Part shown: positions 16,675-25,230 of the stretch, one piece after another | Position numbering within the stretch: the first letter of the stretch is position 1 | Layout: every line of letters starts with the position of its first letter | Origin: Humitalea rosea | Lineage (GTDB): Bacteria > Pseudomonadota > Alphaproteobacteria > Acetobacterales > Acetobacteraceae | Assembly: GCF_003253705.1 (NCBI RefSeq) | Contig: NZ_QKYU01000016.1 | Coordinates: 1-64,000 of the forward strand | Reading direction: 5' to 3' | Length of the DNA: 64,000 nucleotides | The notes under the pieces: model-generated | The model's database searches: none | What the model was told of the DNA's origin: nothing | The model's input: the letters and a program-made list of their open reading frames with translations, nothing else | Translations under genes and position numbers: made by a program

Positions 16675-18210
16675 ATGCCGGGTCGGCGCAATGTGCTGCT
16701 TATTGTTGTGGATCAATGGCGGGCGGACTTCATGCCCGTGCTTGGGGCGGATTTTCTGCGGACCCCCAACCTGGACCGGCTGTGCCGGGAAGGGGTGACC
16801 TTTCGCAATCATGTGACGACGACCGTCCCCTGCGGCCCGGCGCGTGCCTCGCTGCTGACCGGCCTGTACCAGATGAACCACCGCGCGGTGCAGAACACCG
16901 TGCCGTTGGATGCGCGGCACATGGGCCTCGGCCGGGCGCTGCGGAACGCGGGCTATGACCCCGCGCTGATCGGCTACACCACCACCACCCCCGACCCGCG
17001 CACCACCGGCCCCAAGGACCCGCGCTTCACCACCCTCGGTGACCTGATGGACGGGTTTCGCAGCGTCGGCGCCTTCGATCCCAATATGGAAGGCTATTTC
17101 GGCTGGCTGGCGCACAAGGGCTTTCCCTTGCCCGCGCGCCGCGCCGATGTCTGGCTGCCGGAGGGCGAGGACGCCGTGCCCGGCGCCACCTCCCGCCCGT
17201 CCCGCCTGCCGGCCGAGCTGTCGGACAGCTCCTTCTTCACCGAGCGCGCGCTGACCTATCTGAAGGGCCGCGGCGACAAGCCCTGGTTCCTGCACCTCGG
17301 CTACTACCGCCCGCATCCGCCTTTCGTCGCCTCCGCGCCCTATCACACCATGTACCGGCCGGAGGATATGCCGCCGGTCGTGCGGGCCGCGAGCGTCGAG
17401 GCGGAATCCGAACAGCATCCGATGCTGGATTTCTACCTGCGCAGCATCCGCCAGGCCTCCTTCTTCGAGCGCGCCGGCGGCGCGGCCGCGGAGCTGGACG
17501 AGGCGGATATCGCGCAGATGCGCGCGACCTATTGCGGCATGATGACCGAGGTCGACGACTGCCTCGGCCGGGTGTTCGAGCATCTGGATGAGACCGGGCA
17601 GTGGGAGGACACGATGATCGTGTTCACCTCCGACCACGGCGAACAGCTTGGCGACCATCACCTGCTCGGCAAGCTCGGCTATTTCGATGAAAGCTTCCGC
17701 ATTCCGCTGGTGGTCAAGGATCCCGACCGCCCGCAGGAAGCCGGCCGCATCGAAGCCGCCTTCACCGAAAGCGTCGATGTCATGCCGACCATCCTGGACT
17801 GGGTCGGCGGCACCATCCCCCGCGCCTGCGACGGCCGTTCGCTGCTGCCGCTGATCGAGGGCGGTGCGTCGCATCCCTGGCGCGATGTGATGCATTACGA
17901 GTTCGATTTCCGCGACATCTTCTACTCCAAGCCCGAGGGCGATCTCGGGCTTGCGATGGATGAATGCTCGCTCTGCGTCGTGCAGGACGCGAAGTGGAAA
18001 TACGTGCACTTCGCGGCCTTGCCGTCGCTGCTCTTCGATCTGGAAGCCGACCCGCAGCAGTTCCGGAACCTGGCCGAAGATCCCGGCCACGCCTCGGTCG
18101 TCGCGACCTATGCCCAGAAGGCGTTGTCGCTGCGTCTTCGCCATGCCGACCGAACCCTGACGCACTTCCGTGCGACACCCCAAGGCCTTGAGGAGAGGAC
18201 CACCCCATGA
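16675..18210 (+). CDS. Phosphonate monoester hydrolase / arylsulfatase-superfamily enzyme
   Basis: 511 aa from the ATG at 16675. The sulfatase signature C-x-P-x-R is present as VPCGPARASLLTG, with Cys53 predicted to be converted to formylglycine. The flanking GLYQMNHRAVQNTVPLD, YTTTTPDPRTT and NMEGYFGWLA match, from memory, rhizobial and Burkholderia phosphonate monoester hydrolases much better than classical arylsulfatases. DNA-level features of metal binding (VDQWRAD, TSDHGEQLGDHH) are intact. These enzymes are promiscuous hydrolases of phosphonate monoesters, phosphodiesters and sulfate esters. The gene overlaps the next by 4 nt and heads a six-gene operon with an ABC importer, so the imported solute is probably the substrate or precursor. 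No signal peptide, so cytoplasmic. Confidence 0.9.
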   Translation: MPGRRNVLLIVVDQWRADFMPVLGADFLRTPNLDRLCREGVTFRNHVTTTVPCGPARASLLTGLYQMNHRAVQNTVPLDARHMGLGRALRNAGYDPALIGYTTTTPDPRTTGPKDPRFTTLGDLMDGFRSVGAFDPNMEGYFGWLAHKGFPLPARRADVWLPEGEDAVPGATSRPSRLPAELSDSSFFTERALTYLKGRGDKPWFLHLGYYRPHPPFVASAPYHTMYRPEDMPPVVRAASVEAESEQHPMLDFYLRSIRQASFFERAGGAAAELDEADIAQMRATYCGMMTEVDDCLGRVFEHLDETGQWEDTMIVFTSDHGEQLGDHHLLGKLGYFDESFRIPLVVKDPDRPQEAGRIEAAFTESVDVMPTILDWVGGTIPRACDGRSLLPLIEGGASHPWRDVMHYEFDFRDIFYSKPEGDLGLAMDECSLCVVQDAKWKYVHFAALPSLLFDLEADPQQFRNLAEDPGHASVVATYAQKALSLRLRHADRTLTHFRATPQGLEERTTP

Positions 18211-19841
18211 TCACGTCCCGTCGTTCCACCTTGGTCGGCGCCGGTCTGGCCGGCGCCTCGCTGCTGCTGCCGCGCTTCGCCATCGGCCAGTCGGACACCC
18301 GCCGGTCGATCACCATCGCCGTGCAGAAGACCGCGAATTCCAACACGCTGGAGGTTCTGCGCGAACAGTCCAACGTCGGCGAACGCATCTTCTTCACCTC
18401 GCTCTGGGAAGGGCTGATCGGCCGCAACTGGCTCGGCGACCTCGGCAACACGCCGTCGCTGGCGGCCGAATGGCGCCGCCTCGACGACCGCACGGTGGAG
18501 CTGAAGCTCCGCCAGGGCGTGAAGTTCCACAATGGCGATGAGATGACCGCCGAGGACGTGGTCTTCACCTTCGGCCGCGAGCGCATGTTCGGCAACAGCG
18601 GCGATGCGCCGCAGGGCCGCACGCTGTTCACCACCGAGACGATGCCCGGCCGTGCCGGCAACACCCTGCCGCCGGAAGTCCCGGCCGTCGCCCTGCGCAA
18701 CTGGCCGGCGCTGGAGCGGGTGGAAGCGGTGGACAAATACACCGTCCGCTTCATCAACAAGACACCCGACGTCACCATGGAAGGCCGCCTCGCCCGCTAC
18801 GGCAGCGAGATCATCAGCCGCCGCGGTTTCACGGAAGCCGAGACCTGGCTCGACTGGGCGCGCAAGCCGATCCTGACCGGCCCCTACAAGGTCGCCGACT
18901 ACCGGCCCGACCAGTCGCTGACCCTGGTCGCGCATGACGAGTATTGGGGCGGCCGCCCGCCGCTGAAGCAGATCCGCTTCGTCGAGGTCACCGAAGTCTC
19001 CGGCCGCATCAACGGGCTGCTGACCGGCGAATACGACTTCGCCTGCGACATCCCCCCCGACCAGATTCCCGCCATCGAAAGCAACCGCGCCTTCGAGGTC
19101 CTGGGCGGCACCATCCTGAACCACCGCCTCACCGTGTTCGACAAGACGCATCCGGTCCTGGCCAACCCGCTGGTCCGCCGCGCCTTCACCCATTCGATCG
19201 ATCGCCAGGCGATCGTGGACAGCCTCTGGGCCGGCCGCACCATCGTGCCGAAGGGCCTACAGTGGCCGTATTATGGCGAGATGTACATCAACGACTGGGA
19301 TGTGCCGAAGTTCGACCTGGCCGAGGCCCGCCGCCTGCTGCGCGAGGCGAACTACCGCGGCGAGCCGATCCCCTATCGCCTGCTGAACAACTACTACACC
19401 AACCAGACCTCGACGGCCCAGGTGCTGGTGGAGATGTGGCGCCAGGCCGGGCTGAACGTCGTCATCGAGATGAAGGAGAACTGGACGCAGATCTTCGACC
19501 GCAACAGCCAGCGCGGTGTGCGCGATTGGTCGAACAGCGCGCCCTTCAACGACCCCGTCTCCTCCATCGTCAACCAGCACGGCCCCAATGGCCAGCAGCA
19601 GCAGGTCGGCGAATGGACCAATGAGGAGATGAACCGCCTCTCGGTCGAGCTGGAGACCAGCATCGACCGTCCGCGCCGCAAGCAGGTGTTCCGCCGCATG
19701 CTGGAAATCTGCGAACGCGAAGACCCCGCCTATACGGTGCTGCACCAGAACGCGACCTTCACGGCCAAGCGCAAGGATGTGGCGTGGAAGGTGGCACCCG
19801 CCTTCGCCATGGACTTCCGTCCCGGCAACTGGGGCCGCTGA
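18207..19841 (+). CDS. ABC transporter substrate-binding protein, family 5 (first paralogue)
   Basis: 544 aa. The ATG overlaps the hydrolase stop by 4 nt. A twin-arginine-like leader (SRRSTLVGAGLAGASLL) precedes the mature protein. The class C binding-protein fold is shown by LRQGVKFHNGDEMTAEDVVFTF, AHDEYWGGRPPLKQIRF and ANPLVRRAFTHSIDRQAI. Such proteins usually bind oligopeptides, nickel or glycosides. Here the cargo is more likely an organophosphorus or sulfate-ester compound, given the operon (inference). A second gene, clearly a paralogue, follows one base after the stop. Confidence 0.94.
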   Translation: MITSRRSTLVGAGLAGASLLLPRFAIGQSDTRRSITIAVQKTANSNTLEVLREQSNVGERIFFTSLWEGLIGRNWLGDLGNTPSLAAEWRRLDDRTVELKLRQGVKFHNGDEMTAEDVVFTFGRERMFGNSGDAPQGRTLFTTETMPGRAGNTLPPEVPAVALRNWPALERVEAVDKYTVRFINKTPDVTMEGRLARYGSEIISRRGFTEAETWLDWARKPILTGPYKVADYRPDQSLTLVAHDEYWGGRPPLKQIRFVEVTEVSGRINGLLTGEYDFACDIPPDQIPAIESNRAFEVLGGTILNHRLTVFDKTHPVLANPLVRRAFTHSIDRQAIVDSLWAGRTIVPKGLQWPYYGEMYINDWDVPKFDLAEARRLLREANYRGEPIPYRLLNNYYTNQTSTAQVLVEMWRQAGLNVVIEMKENWTQIFDRNSQRGVRDWSNSAPFNDPVSSIVNQHGPNGQQQQVGEWTNEEMNRLSVELETSIDRPRRKQVFRRMLEICEREDPAYTVLHQNATFTAKRKDVAWKVAPAFAMDFRPGNWGR

Positions 19842-19842
19842 G

Positions 19843-21420
19843 ATGGCGGCGCGCATCGGCCGCAGGACGACACTTGCCCTGCCGGCGGCGGCGATGCTCG
19901 CCGCCCCCGCCCTCGGGCAATCGGATCAGCGGCCGTCGGTGACGGTCGCGGTCCAGAAGATCAGCAACTCCAATCTGCTGGAGATGCTGCGCGAACAATC
20001 CAACGTCGGCACCCGCATCTTCTTCAACTATGCGGAACCGCTGATCGGCACCGACTGGACCGGCGACATGTCGATCCGGCCGGGGCTCGCGACCTCCTGG
20101 CGCCGCCCGTCCGAGAACGTGGTGGAGATGACGCTGCGGCAGGGTGTGCGCTTCCACAATGGCGATGAGATGACGGCCGAGGATGTGGCCTTCTCCTTCG
20201 GCCCCGATCGCATGTTCGGCGGCGGCAGCATGGCCGGGCACGAGCCGCCGCGCGATGCCATCGCCATCGCCCGCCGCAGCTTCCCCGGCTTCGAGCGCAT
20301 GGAGATCGTTGACCGTCACACGGTCCGCTTCATCAACAAGGTGCCGGATGTGACGCTGGAGGGCCGGCTGTCGCGCACCACCGCCATCATCGGCTCCCAG
20401 CGCGGCTTCGCCGAGGCCGCATCCTGGACCGATTGGGCGCGCAAGCCGATCGGCACCGGCCCCTACCGCGTCGCCGAGTTCCGCCCCGACCAGGTGCTGG
20501 TGCTGGAGGCGCATGACGACTACTGGGGCGGCCGCCCGCCGATCAGGCGGCTGCGCTTCCTCGAAGTCCCCGAGGTCTCCGGCCGCATCAACATGCTGCT
20601 CTCGGGCGAGGCCGATTTCGCCTGCGATATCCCCCCCGACCAGATCGCGACCGTGGAGAGCAATGCGCGCTACGAGGTCGTCGGCGGGCCGATCCTCAAC
20701 ACCCGCGTCCTGACCTTCGACAAATCGCATCCGGTGCTGGCCAATCCGCTCGTCCGCCGCGCGATCACCCATAGCATCGACCGCCAGGCGATCGTCGATG
20801 CGCTGTTCTCCGGCAAGACGCGTGTGCCGCCCGGGCTGCAGTTCGAGTTCTTCGGCGAGACCTTCGCCGAAGGCTGGAGCGTGCCGAAGTTCGACCTGGC
20901 CGAGGCACGCCGCCTTCTGCGTGAGGCGAACTACAAGGGTGAGCCGATTCCCTATCGCCTGTTGAACAACTACTACACCAACCAGACGCCGACGGCGCAG
21001 GTGATGGTCGAGGGCTGGCGCGCGGTCGGGCTGAACATCCAGATCGAGATGCGCGAGAACTGGTCCCAGATCACCAGCCGCGAGACCCAGCGCGGCATCC
21101 GCGACTGGTCCCAGGGTGCGAGCTTCGGCGATCCGGTGGCGCAGACGCCGCCGAACTTCGGCCGCCAGGGCAGCGCCTGGATCAGCAATGAATGGCGCAA
21201 CGAGGAATTCGGCGACCTGTCCGAACTGCTCGAAACCTCCACCGACCGCCCGGCGCGCAAGGCCGCCTGGCGCCGGATGCTGGAGATCGCCGAGCGCGAG
21301 GACCCGGCCTGGACCGTGCTGCACCAGAACACGAACTTCACCGCCAAGCGCCGGGACCTCGGCTGGAAGTCATCGCAGACCTTCGTGATGGATTTCCGCA
21401 ATGACAACTGGGGAGTCTGA
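19843..21420 (+). CDS. ABC transporter substrate-binding protein, family 5 (second paralogue)
   Basis: 525 aa from the ATG at 19843, one base after the previous stop (TGAGATG). It has a Tat-like leader (RIGRRTTLALPAAAMLAAPA) and the same fold markers as its neighbour. Long blocks are shared between the two (FDLAEARRLLREANY, PIPYRLLNNYYTNQT, WARKPI), so they arose by tandem duplication. They differ in the mid-protein segment after the NGDEMTAED motif, where the first copy carries about 20 extra residues. Two receptors feeding one transporter would widen or tune the ligand range. Confidence 0.94.
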   Translation: MAARIGRRTTLALPAAAMLAAPALGQSDQRPSVTVAVQKISNSNLLEMLREQSNVGTRIFFNYAEPLIGTDWTGDMSIRPGLATSWRRPSENVVEMTLRQGVRFHNGDEMTAEDVAFSFGPDRMFGGGSMAGHEPPRDAIAIARRSFPGFERMEIVDRHTVRFINKVPDVTLEGRLSRTTAIIGSQRGFAEAASWTDWARKPIGTGPYRVAEFRPDQVLVLEAHDDYWGGRPPIRRLRFLEVPEVSGRINMLLSGEADFACDIPPDQIATVESNARYEVVGGPILNTRVLTFDKSHPVLANPLVRRAITHSIDRQAIVDALFSGKTRVPPGLQFEFFGETFAEGWSVPKFDLAEARRLLREANYKGEPIPYRLLNNYYTNQTPTAQVMVEGWRAVGLNIQIEMRENWSQITSRETQRGIRDWSQGASFGDPVAQTPPNFGRQGSAWISNEWRNEEFGDLSELLETSTDRPARKAAWRRMLEIAEREDPAWTVLHQNTNFTAKRRDLGWKSSQTFVMDFRNDNWGV

Positions 21421-21421
21421 G

Positions 21422-22405
21422 ATGCGCGACGTTCCTCTGGTTTCCGTGCGCGACCTGCGCGTCGGCTTCGATGGCCTGCCGGCGGTGCGCGGCATTTCGC
21501 TCGATGTCGGGATGGGCGAGGCGGTTGGCCTCGTCGGTGAATCCGGCTGCGGCAAGTCCGTCACCTGGCTCGCGGCCCTCGGGCTGCTGCCGAAAAGCGC
21601 GCAGGTCGCCGGCAGCGTGAAACTCGCCGGCGAGGAGATCCTCGGCGCGGCCCCGCATGTGCTCGACAGCGTGCGTGGCGGCCGCATCGCGATGATCTTC
21701 CAGGACCCGGCCAGCAGCCTGAACCCCGTGCATCGCGTCGGCGCGCAGGTGGTGGAATCGTTGCGCCTGCATCGCGGGATGCGCGGCGGGGCGGCCCGGG
21801 CCGAGGCCAAGCGGCTGTTCGACCTCGTCGGCATCCCCGATGCCGCGCGCCGCCTCGATGCCTATCCGCATGAGCTGTCCGGCGGGCAGAACCAGCGCGT
21901 GATGATCGCCATAGCCCTTGCCGGGCAGCCGGAACTGCTGGTGGCGGATGAGCCGACCACGGCGCTCGACGTCACCATCCAGGCGCAGATCCTGGAATTG
22001 CTCGGCGCGTTGCGGCGGGATCTGGGCATGGCGCTGGTGCTGATCAGCCATGATCTCGGCGTGGTCGCGGAAACCTGTGACCGGGTCTGCGTGATGTATG
22101 CCGGGCGCATCGTCGAGGAAGCGCCGGCGGATGCGTTGTTCCACGCGCCGTCGCACCCCTATGCACGCGGGTTGCTGGGCGCCTTGCCGCCGATCGACGG
22201 GCCGCGCCGGCCGCTGGCCGCGATCCCGGGCAGCGTGCCCGATCCCAATGCCATGCCGCCCGGCTGCGCCTTCGCGCCGCGCTGCGCGCATCATATCGCC
22301 GCCTGCGATTCCGCCGTGCCGGGCCTGCGTCCGATGGGTCTGGATCGCCGCGCCGCCTGTATCCGCGCCGAGGCCCCGGTGCGCGCCGCGCTGGTGCCGG
22401 CATGA
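21422..22405 (+). CDS. Oligopeptide-type ABC transporter ATPase (DppD/OppD-like)
   Basis: 327 aa from the ATG at 21422 (TGAGATG junction). Walker A is GESGCGKS, the signature is LSGGQNQRV, and Walker B is [13 protein letters not shown], followed by the switch histidine in LISHDLGVV. The C-terminal oligopeptide-transporter extension carries cysteines in [17 protein letters not shown], typical of this subfamily. It pairs with the next ATPase to drive the importer. Confidence 0.96.
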   Translation: MRDVPLVSVRDLRVGFDGLPAVRGISLDVGMGEAVGLVGESGCGKSVTWLAALGLLPKSAQVAGSVKLAGEEILGAAPHVLDSVRGGRIAMIFQDPASSLNPVHRVGAQVVESLRLHRGMRGGAARAEAKRLFDLVGIPDAARRLDAYPHELSGGQNQRVMIAIALAGQPELLVADEPTTALDVTIQAQILELLGALRRDLGMALVLISHDLGVVAETCDRVCVMYAGRIVEEAPADALFHAPSHPYARGLLGALPPIDGPRRPLAAIPGSVPDPNAMPPGCAFAPRCAHHIAACDSAVPGLRPMGLDRRAACIRAEAPVRAALVPA

Positions 22406-23388
22406 CGGCGCCTCTGCTCGAAGCAAAGGGGCTGGTGCGGCGCTATGTGATGCGCCGCGGCGTCTTTGGCCGCACCGTGCCGGTCGAGGCCGTGGCGGGC
22501 GTCTCGCTCGACCTGCGGGTCGGCGAAACCTTGGGCCTGGTCGGCGAATCCGGCTGCGGGAAATCGACGGCGGGGCGTCTCGTGCTCGGGCTGGAAACCC
22601 CGGATGAGGGCAGCGTGCGCTTCGACGGCGCGCCGATGCCGGAGCCCGGCACCGATGCCTGGCGCAAGCTGCGCGCGCGGATGCAACTCGTGTTCCAGGA
22701 CCCGCTGGGCGCGCTCGACCGCCGCATCACGATCGGTGAGCAGATCGCCGAACCCCTCGTCATCCACGCGACCCCCGGCGACCACGCCGCGCGCGTCGCC
22801 GAACTGCTGACCTCGGTCGGGCTGCGGGAGGAACAGGCGAGCCGCTATCCGCATGAGCTTTCGGGCGGGCAGCGCCAGCGCGCGGTGCTGGCGCGGGCGC
22901 TGGCGACCGAGCCCGCGCTGATCGTGGCGGATGAGCCGATCAGCGCGCTCGACGTCTCGATCCAGGCGCAGGTGATGAACCTGCTGGCCGATATCCAGGC
23001 GCGGCGCGGCACCGCGCTGCTGTTCATCAGCCATGATCTGCGCGTGGTGCGCCAGGTCAGCCACCGGGTCGCGGTGATGTACCTCGGCAAGATCGTCGAG
23101 GAAGGCGATCCCGATGGCGTCTTGCAGGAACCGGCGCATCCCTATGCGCAGGCGCTGGTCTCCGCGATCCCCGCCCCGGGGCGGCAGGGCAAGCGCATCG
23201 TGCTGCAAGGCGATCCGCCGAGCCCGGCCGACCGCCCCACCGGCTGCGCCTTCCACCCCCGCTGCGCCGTCGCCGTGGCCATGTGCCGCGAGGTCAGCCC
23301 GGCGCTGAAGCCGCGCGCCTCCGACGGCCGCCTCGTCGCCTGCCATCTGGTGCATGGCGATGCCGTCTCTCTCAAGGTTGCTGCCTGA
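22402..23388 (+). CDS. Oligopeptide-type ABC transporter ATPase (DppF/OppF-like)
   Basis: 328 aa, overlapping the previous gene by 4 nt. Walker [10 protein letters not shown], signature LSGGQRQRAVLARALA, Walker B LIVADEPISALDV and the H-loop FISHDLRVV are intact, and the C-terminal extension ends with the cysteine pattern TGCAFHPRCAVAVAMC. It is the second half of the ATPase heterodimer. The stop codon overlaps the permease start by one base (TGATG). Confidence 0.96.
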   Translation: MTAPLLEAKGLVRRYVMRRGVFGRTVPVEAVAGVSLDLRVGETLGLVGESGCGKSTAGRLVLGLETPDEGSVRFDGAPMPEPGTDAWRKLRARMQLVFQDPLGALDRRITIGEQIAEPLVIHATPGDHAARVAELLTSVGLREEQASRYPHELSGGQRQRAVLARALATEPALIVADEPISALDVSIQAQVMNLLADIQARRGTALLFISHDLRVVRQVSHRVAVMYLGKIVEEGDPDGVLQEPAHPYAQALVSAIPAPGRQGKRIVLQGDPPSPADRPTGCAFHPRCAVAVAMCREVSPALKPRASDGRLVACHLVHGDAVSLKVAA

Positions 23389-24323
23389 TGCTCCGCTTTC
23401 TTGGCTTTCGCCTGCTGCGGGCGATCGTGACCATCGTTCTGGTCGTCACCTTCGCCTTCGTGGTGCTGCGCCTGTCGGGCGATCCCGCGCTGCTGATCAT
23501 GAGCGTGGATGCGCCCCCCGAGGCCATCGCCGCCTTCCGCGCCGCCTGGGGCCTCGATGATCCGCTGTGGGTCCAGTATATCCGCTACTTCAACGCGATC
23601 TTCCACGGCGATCTCGGCCGTTCGATGCGTGACGGGCGCGATGCCATCGTGCTGGTGACGGAGCGTATTCCCGCCACCCTGGCGCTGACCTTGCCGGCGC
23701 TGGCGATCAAGATCGGGATCGGCGTGCCGGCCGGCGTCTATGCAGCACTTCATCGCAATTCCCTGGCGGACCGGATGGTGATGGTGATGGCGGTGGCGGG
23801 GTTCACCATCCCCTCCTTCGTGCTGGGGCTGATCCTGGTGCTGGTCTTCGCCGTGCAACTCGGCTGGCTGCCCTCGGGCGGCCAAGAGTCCTGGCGCCAT
23901 GCGATCCTGCCGGTCATCACCCTGGGCGTCGGCGGTGCGGCGGTGCTCGCGCGCTTCACCCGCAGCGCGATGCTGGAGGTGCTGGGCCAGCCTTTCATCC
24001 GCAGCGCCAGCGCCAAGGGCGTGCCCTGGGCCGCCGTCGTGCGCAATCATGCGCTGCCGAATGCGGCGATCCCGACGGTCACCATCATCGGCTTCATGGT
24101 CGGCAGCCTGATCGCCGGTGCCGTGGTGGTGGAGAGCGTCTTCTCCTGGCCTGGCGTTGGCCGGTTGCTGGTGGTCGCGGTGGCGAACCGCGATCTCGCG
24201 GTGGTGCAATGCATCCTGCTGCTGGTGGCGATGACCATGGTGATCGCCAATCTGATCGTCGATCTTCTGTATGGCGCGCTGGACCCGCGACTGCGCGCGA
24301 CCCGTACGGCAGGGGCGCATTGA
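23388..24323 (+). CDS. ABC transporter permease (DppB-like)
   Basis: 311 aa from the ATG at 23388. The N-terminal helix RLLRAIVTIVLVVTFAFVVLRLSGDPA, the GLDDPLWVQYIRYFNAIFHGDLGRS loop, and the cytoplasmic EAA loop around RSASAKGVPWAAVVRNHALPNA are characteristic of DppB/OppB permeases. About six membrane helices are visible. It forms the inner-membrane channel with the next gene product. Confidence 0.95.
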   Translation: MLRFLGFRLLRAIVTIVLVVTFAFVVLRLSGDPALLIMSVDAPPEAIAAFRAAWGLDDPLWVQYIRYFNAIFHGDLGRSMRDGRDAIVLVTERIPATLALTLPALAIKIGIGVPAGVYAALHRNSLADRMVMVMAVAGFTIPSFVLGLILVLVFAVQLGWLPSGGQESWRHAILPVITLGVGGAAVLARFTRSAMLEVLGQPFIRSASAKGVPWAAVVRNHALPNAAIPTVTIIGFMVGSLIAGAVVVESVFSWPGVGRLLVVAVANRDLAVVQCILLLVAMTMVIANLIVDLLYGALDPRLRATRTAGAH

Positions 24324-24324
24324 G

Positions 24325-25194
24325 ATGAGCGACATGGTCCTTCCCGCCGCCACCACGCGCCCCCGGCGCCCGCTGGCCATCCCGGCGCTGGTGCTGTTCG
24401 GGATTGCCTGGCTGGTGCTGATGCTGCTCGTCGCCTTCTCGGCCGATCTGATCTCGCCCTTCCCCTATACCGCGCTCGACCTGCGCAACCGGCTGGCGGC
24501 GCCGATCGGCTTCGGCGGGCCCTGGCTGCATCCGCTCGGCACCGATGAACTCGGGCGCGACGTGCTCTCGCGGCTGATCGTGTCGATCCGGCTCAGCCTG
24601 CTGATCGCCTTTGGCGCCACCTTGATCGGGGCGTTTGTCGGCACCTCGCTCGGCTTCCTGGCGGCGCATTTCCGTGGCTGGGTCGAGCATCTGGTGCTGG
24701 CACTGGTGGATTTCTCCGCCAGCCTGCCGTTCCTGATCCTGGCGCTGTCGGTGCTCGCCTTCTTCGGCAATTCGCTGACGCTGTTCATCGTGTTGCTCGG
24801 CTTCCACGCCTGGGAGCGCTACGCCCGCATCGCGCGGGGGCTGGCGATCAGCGCCGGCGCCCAGGGCTATGCGGCGGCGGTGCGCCAGTTGGGCGCCTCG
24901 CCCTGGCGGATCTATGGGCGGCATGTGCTGCCGAACATCGCCTCGACCCTGATCGTGTCGATGACACTGGCCTTCCCGGAGATCATCCTGCTGGAAAGCG
25001 GGCTGTCCTTCCTCGGCCTGGGCGTGCAGCCGCCGGCGACCTCGCTCGGCAACATGGTGGGCTACGGGCGCGAGTATCTGACCCGCGCGCCCTGGATCCT
25101 GCTGGCACCGGCCTTCATCATCGTGCTGACGACCTTCTCGGTCAGCCTGATCGGCGATTGGCTGCGGGACCGCCTGGACCCGACGCTTCGGTAA
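24325..25194 (+). CDS. ABC transporter permease (DppC-like)
   Basis: 289 aa from the ATG at 24325, one base after the previous stop. PLGTDELGRDVLSRLI, the EAA loop AAVRQLGASPWRIYGRHVLPN and the GLSFLGLGVQPPATSLGNM motif identify a DppC/OppC permease. It is the last gene of the plus-strand operon 16675-25194. A GC-rich hairpin follows 7 bp after the stop. Confidence 0.95.
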   Translation: MSDMVLPAATTRPRRPLAIPALVLFGIAWLVLMLLVAFSADLISPFPYTALDLRNRLAAPIGFGGPWLHPLGTDELGRDVLSRLIVSIRLSLLIAFGATLIGAFVGTSLGFLAAHFRGWVEHLVLALVDFSASLPFLILALSVLAFFGNSLTLFIVLLGFHAWERYARIARGLAISAGAQGYAAAVRQLGASPWRIYGRHVLPNIASTLIVSMTLAFPEIILLESGLSFLGLGVQPPATSLGNMVGYGREYLTRAPWILLAPAFIIVLTTFSVSLIGDWLRDRLDPTLR

Positions 25195-25201
25195 CGCGGG
25201 G

Positions 25202-25224
25202 GCGGGAGGGCGCTGCCCTCCCGC
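25202..25224. terminator. Strong hairpin between convergent genes
   Basis: A perfect 10-bp stem GCGGGAGGGC/GCCCTCCCGC with a GCT loop sits between the permease stop and the convergent phosphodiesterase stop. There is no T-run. Its symmetry would serve both directions. A hairpin of the same design with the same GCT loop occurs at 63701-63721. Confidence 0.6.
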
Positions 25225-25230
25225 GTCACT

